Assembly: GCA_003963145.1 (NCBI GenBank)
Contig: RXJJ01000003.1
Span: forward strand, 176,146-240,145
Reading direction: 5' to 3'
DNA length: 64,000 nt
From: Bradyrhizobiaceae bacterium
GTDB taxonomy: Bacteria > Pseudomonadota > Alphaproteobacteria > Rhizobiales > Xanthobacteraceae
Part shown: piece after piece, positions 60,352 through 64,000 of the stretch
Numbering within the stretch: the stretch's first letter is position 1
Layout of the letters: each line of letters opens with the position of its first letter
Made by a program: the position numbers and the translations under genes
Notes under the pieces: model-generated
The model's database searches: none
What the model was told of the DNA's origin: nothing
The model's input: only the letters and a program-made list of their open reading frames with translations

Positions 60352-61347
60352 TCAGCTCAACGCCACGTTCACCGCCGATTCCGGCAACTCCGCATTGAAG
60401 CAGCGCTGATAGAATTCGGCGACCAGCGGACGCTCGAGTTCGTCGCACTTGTTAAGGAAGGTGACACGGAAGGCGAAGCCGAGATCGCCGAAAATCTCCG
60501 CGTTTTCCGCCCAGGTGATGACCGTGCGCGGGCTCATCACCGTGGACAGATCGCCATTGGCGAAAGCGTTGCGCGTCAGATCCGCCAGACGCACCATCTT
60601 GCTGACGGTCTCGCGGCCCTGCTCGTTGCGGTAATGCTTGGCCTTCGCCAGCACGATTTCCACTTCCTCGTCATGCGGCAGATAGTTCAGCGTGGTGACG
60701 ATCGACCAGCGGTCCATCTGGCCCTGGTTGATCTGCTGGGTGCCGTGATAGAGACCCGAGGTATCGCCCAGACCGATCGTGTTGGCGGTGGCGAACAGAC
60801 GGAAGGCCGGATGCGGCTTGATGACCTTGTTCTGGTCGAGCAGCGTCAGGCGGCCGGACACTTCGAGCACGCGCTGGATCACGAACATCACGTCCGGGCG
60901 GCCGGCGTCGTATTCGTCGAACACCAGCGCGACATTGTGCTGAAGCGCCCATGGCAGAATGCCGTCGCGGAACTCGGTGACCTGCTTGCCGTCCCTGACG
61001 ACGATCGAATCCTTGCCGACGAGATCGATGCGGCTGATATGGCTGTCGAGGTTGACGCGCACGCAGGGCCAGTTCAGGCGCGAGGCGACCTGTTCGATAT
61101 GGGTCGATTTGCCGGTGCCGTGATAGCCGGTCACCATCACGCGGCGGTTTTTCGCAAAACCTGCCAGAATGGCGAGCGTGGTGGCGCGATCGAAACGGTA
61201 ATCCGGATCGGCGTCCGGCACATGCGGATCGGTCGTGGAAAAAGCGGGGACTTCAAGATCGCTGTCGATGCCGAACACCTGCCGCACAGACACTTTCATG
61301 TCCGGCAGACCGGCGGGCTCCTGCGATGTCGTCATGGCGGCAGTCAT
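60352..61347 (-). CDS. cobS: Aerobic cobaltochelatase subunit CobS
   Basis: A 331-residue AAA+ ATPase that pairs with CobT to drive cobalt insertion by CobN. Walker [10 protein letters not shown] and Walker B region [16 protein letters not shown] are clear, then [34 protein letters not shown] (sensor region). The ATG has GGAGG close upstream; a TTG one codon before it is not used. It is the first gene of the cobST unit, followed by the inverted repeat and cobT. Confidence 0.95.
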   Translation of the reverse strand: MTAAMTTSQEPAGLPDMKVSVRQVFGIDSDLEVPAFSTTDPHVPDADPDYRFDRATTLAILAGFAKNRRVMVTGYHGTGKSTHIEQVASRLNWPCVRVNLDSHISRIDLVGKDSIVVRDGKQVTEFRDGILPWALQHNVALVFDEYDAGRPDVMFVIQRVLEVSGRLTLLDQNKVIKPHPAFRLFATANTIGLGDTSGLYHGTQQINQGQMDRWSIVTTLNYLPHDEEVEIVLAKAKHYRNEQGRETVSKMVRLADLTRNAFANGDLSTVMSPRTVITWAENAEIFGDLGFAFRVTFLNKCDELERPLVAEFYQRCFNAELPESAVNVALS

Positions 61348-61623
61348 CAATCCTCCGTGGCCTCGGAACGCTCCCGAAACCAGACGTGCACGTTCGCGAC
61401 GAGGTGGGATGCGGTATAAACCTAGCAGACAGAAGCGGGCGGCAGAAGCCTTACGCCGGCTGAAAGTTCGGCTTTGTTATCATCTAGATAGGCCATTTTT
61501 GCGCGAATTGAAGACCTGCCCTGCAATTCCATAACAATCTTGCAACAATTTTCGGCAGCACTAGGTTGGGTGCGGACAGACCACCTGCCAGCCCACCGGC
61601 ATCGAATCAGCATTGGATACGTC

Positions 61624-62265
61624 TTGGGGTCCTATCTCAGCCAGCTCATCGATTTTGTCTCGCTTCACGCGCTGTCCGCCTACACCGCCATTTTCCTGTC
61701 CGCGCTGGCGGAAGCCGTGCCGATTTTCGGTTCGATCATTCCCGGCTCGACCGTGATCCTCGCGCTGAGCGCCCTGGTCCCAAGCGGAAATCTTCATCTG
61801 ATCCCGGTGCTCGCCGCCGCCTTCGGAGGTGCCGTGCTGGGCGACGGCCTCGCCTTCCTGATCGGTTACACGGCCAAAGGTGCCGTACTGTCGAGCTGGC
61901 CGATGTCGAATTATCCCGCGCTGGTCGCCGAGAGCGAAAACTTCTTCAATCGCCATGGCGCGCTCGCGGTGTTTTTCGCCCGCTTTGTGCCGCCGGTGCG
62001 CGCCTTCGTGCCGATCACCGCCGGCGCGCTTGGAATGCCGCCGCAGAAATTCTACGCCGTCAACGTCGCGGCCGTTCTGGTCTGGGCGCCGGCCATGGTG
62101 CTGCCCGGCGTGCTGGCCGGCTCCGCCGCCGAGCAATGGGGCGCGAAAGCCGAGCATTACGCGCTGCCGCTGGTCGGCGGGCTGATCGTGATCGGCGCGG
62201 GCGTATGGGCGTTTCAACACTGGCGCAGAAGCCGCCGCCTTGCGGCGGCCGACACGACGAAATAG
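61624..62265 (+). CDS. DedA-family membrane protein
   Basis: A DedA/SNARE-associated protein with four or five helices. ALAEAVPIFGSIIPGSTVILALSAL, GAVLGDGLAFLIGYTAKG and the typical FFARFVPPVRAFVPITAGALGMPPQKF are seen. Members move phospholipids between leaflets (undecaprenyl-phosphate or phosphatidylethanolamine flip). The exact start is unclear: TTG at 61624 begins LGSYLSQLIDFVSLH; an earlier TTG at 61540 would add 28 atypical residues. It converges on the J-domain gene with 9 bp between. Confidence 0.82.
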   Translation: MGSYLSQLIDFVSLHALSAYTAIFLSALAEAVPIFGSIIPGSTVILALSALVPSGNLHLIPVLAAAFGGAVLGDGLAFLIGYTAKGAVLSSWPMSNYPALVAESENFFNRHGALAVFFARFVPPVRAFVPITAGALGMPPQKFYAVNVAAVLVWAPAMVLPGVLAGSAAEQWGAKAEHYALPLVGGLIVIGAGVWAFQHWRRSRRLAAADTTK

Positions 62266-62274
62266 CGCGCCGCC

Positions 62275-62928
62275 TCAGCGCTCCGCCGGCACCACGGTCT
62301 TGAGGTAATTATACGCCTTGATGATCTCGATCAGGCGATCCTCGGTCGAACGGTCGCCGCCATTCGCATCCGGGTGATGCTGTTTCACCAAAAGCTTGTA
62401 TTGCGTCTTGACAGTTTCGAGCGTCGCGTCGGGACCAAGTCCCATCACCTGCAACGCCTTGCGTTCGGCGTTGAAGATCTTGCGTGTCTCCGCCTTCGGT
62501 TCGGCTTTCGCGCCGGGACCCGGACGCCATTTGCCGCGGCCGTTCATTTCCGCAAACATCGCGAACGGATCGAGCGCGCCCTCGAATTCATCCTCGACGC
62601 CGGGCTTGCCCTTGCCCTTCGTGCCGGTGTTGGCCCCCATCTTCCAGGTCGGACGATGGCCGGTCTGCGCGTCCTTCTGATAGCGCGCCACCGCCTCGTC
62701 GCTCATGCCCGAGAAGAAATTATAGGACTGGTTATATTCGCGCACGTGGTTGAGACAGAAGTGCCAGTATTCGCGCTCCTTGCCGCGACCCTTCGGCGCG
62801 CGATGCGGCGCGGTGTTCTTGCACCCCGGCCATTCGCACATCACCGCCTCTTCCTTGACGCGCGGCTGCTTCTGGCGCGTGGGCTTGATGCGGATCTTGT
62901 CGAAATATTTTGAATCGAATGATGACAT
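62275..62928 (-). CDS. J-domain co-chaperone with N-terminal zinc-finger-like motif
   Basis: A 217-residue protein. The C-terminal J-domain (about 150-217) shows ALQVMGLGPDATLETVKTQYKLLVKQHHPDANGGD with the HPD triad that stimulates Hsp70. The N-terminal half has C31-x4-C36 and C58-x2-H61 (CEWPGC, FCLNH), a possible zinc site, and conserved aromatic REYNQSYNFFSGMSD. The gene is regularly adjacent to cobS/cobT and bolA in alphaproteobacteria; whether it serves the chelatase is not known. Confidence 0.9.
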   Translation of the reverse strand: MSSFDSKYFDKIRIKPTRQKQPRVKEEAVMCEWPGCKNTAPHRAPKGRGKEREYWHFCLNHVREYNQSYNFFSGMSDEAVARYQKDAQTGHRPTWKMGANTGTKGKGKPGVEDEFEGALDPFAMFAEMNGRGKWRPGPGAKAEPKAETRKIFNAERKALQVMGLGPDATLETVKTQYKLLVKQHHPDANGGDRSTEDRLIEIIKAYNYLKTVVPAER

Positions 62929-63106
62929 GCTGGCTACGGCAACGCTTGCTGACGGTTACGAGATCGGCGTTTTTGGATCGGCGCGGTGTCCGAACCGGAT
63001 TCGAAGGTCGCGCACTATACATCATCGCGCACTTGAACCGCAATTCCAGAACCACAAGTGAGGTGGGCATTGACCTGAAAGATTAACCCGCGATATTGCG
63101 GATATC

Positions 63107-63412
63107 ATGACAACCAGAGACATCATCACGCAGAAATTGAACGCGGCTTTTCATCCCGAAAGCCTTGACGTCCTCGACGAGTCGCATCTGCACGAAGGTC
63201 ATGCCGGCCACAAGCCCGGCGACGAAACTCACTTCAGGGTTTATATCGTGTCGAAGGCTTTCGAAGGGAAGAGCCGGATCGACCGCCACCGCATGGTCAA
63301 CGCGCTGCTCGCGCCGGAACTCGCCGGGGGCGTGCACGCTCTTGCCATTCACGCCCACGCGCCGGATGAAAACGCCCGGCGTCCGGCTCCGGCGGAAGCC
63401 TGCAAGCATTGA
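63107..63412 (+). CDS. bolA: BolA-family protein
   Basis: A 101-residue BolA protein. LNAAFHPESLDVLDESHLHEGHAGHKPGDETHFRVYIVSKAFEGKSRIDRHRMVNALLAPELAGGVHALAIHAHAP covers the whole fold, with the histidines that bind Fe-S with monothiol glutaredoxin. BolA links iron-sulfur status and cell morphology. It is divergent from the J-domain gene, sharing a 178-bp region. Confidence 0.94.
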   Translation: MTTRDIITQKLNAAFHPESLDVLDESHLHEGHAGHKPGDETHFRVYIVSKAFEGKSRIDRHRMVNALLAPELAGGVHALAIHAHAPDENARRPAPAEACKH

Positions 63413-63421
63413 GTTACACCG

Positions 63422-63540
63422 CGTCGTCCCCGCGAAGGCGGGGACCCAGTCGCTGAAAAGCGAATCCATCTCGTTCAGAGATATTGATCTATCAAAAGCC
63501 TTTTATAGGAAGGCTGGGTCCCCGCCTTCGCGGGAACGAC
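63422..63540. repeat. Dispersed inverted repeat
   Basis: GTCCCCGCGAAGGCGGGGAC (63426-63445) is itself palindromic, and the right arm GTCCCCGCCTTCGCGGGAAC (63518-63537) is its inverted counterpart. The GTCGTCCCCGCGAAGGCGGGGAC motif is a common intergenic repeat of these genomes. The unit fills the gap between bolA and the CBS/CorC gene. Confidence 0.8.
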
Positions 63541-63580
63541 ATAGAATAAATTCAACGACGCAAGTGACATCTAAGAAAAA

Positions 63581-64000
<420 letters not shown>

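Noticed and set aside
63422-63540. CRISPR-like repeat
   Set aside because: Only two inverted arms, no regular spacers; it matches a dispersed palindromic repeat.

Overview
The window reads as ordinary chromosome of a GC-rich alphaproteobacterium, most likely Hyphomicrobiales of the Nitrobacteraceae/Bradyrhizobiaceae type (Bradyrhizobium, Afipia, Rhodopseudomonas relatives). Grounds: aerobic cobaltochelatase genes cobS/cobT beside a J-domain protein and bolA; the run rpmB, DUF3108, Suv3-type helicase, S4 protein, fdxA, carD, M48 protease; GGAAC-N16/17-CGTT promoters of the alphaproteobacterial general stress sigma factor EcfG; several periplasmic-binding-protein transporters; and GC-rich intergenic palindromes typical of the group. 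The family is inference; no rRNA or marker phylogeny is available here. I see no rRNA, CRISPR, insertion sequence, prophage or conjugation gene.

Layout. 1-3.4 kb: truncated PAS-PAS-GGDEF sensor, murein endopeptidase mepA, a possible 24-codon ORF and a secreted unknown. 3.4-5.7 kb: molybdate importer modABC. 5.7-10.8 kb: K+/H+ antiporter, MscS-like channel, methionine aminopeptidase, RadC. 10.8-19.0 kb: an accessory-looking block with two NMT1/TauA-like binding proteins, permease and ATPase mixed with a ThDP enzyme, a D-2-hydroxyacid dehydrogenase, a double-domain protease inhibitor and, divergently, a creatininase-family hydrolase. 19.1-26.1 kb: small secreted protein, a two-barrel porin behind two tandem 17-bp palindromes, a glutamate-synthase-like flavoenzyme, patatin phospholipase, GntP permease and tRNA-Arg(CCU).

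26.1-33.7 kb: DUF2478 protein, OprB porin, ZntB/CorA-type metal transporter, acetoacetate decarboxylase, second patatin, PiT phosphate transporter, stress-promoter small protein. 33.8-37.6 kb: TRAP transporter with an enlarged DctM. 37.7-46.3 kb: small envelope and stress proteins, VOC protein, MMPL/RND exporter, DUF6496, YidB, GlsB, SNase-like protein and M48 lipoprotein protease. 46.4-53.6 kb: the conserved carD-fdxA-S4-helicase-DUF3108-rpmB block. 53.8-57.0 kb: tripartite tricarboxylate transporter tctCBA. 57.2-64 kb: cobS-cobT plus an esterase-like protein, DedA, J-domain protein, BolA and a truncated CBS/CorC-HlyC protein.

The genes serve mainly nutrient and ion uptake (molybdate, phosphate, carboxylates, an unidentified ABC substrate), envelope maintenance and housekeeping. 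I found no clear-cut new system. The most testable leads are the 10.8-19 kb transporter/ThDP-enzyme/dehydrogenase/creatininase block, the two-barrel porin with its Fur/Mur-like operator pair, the helicase and S4 reading frames separated only by TGA plus three codons, and two EcfG promoters that place small proteins of unknown function in the general stress response.
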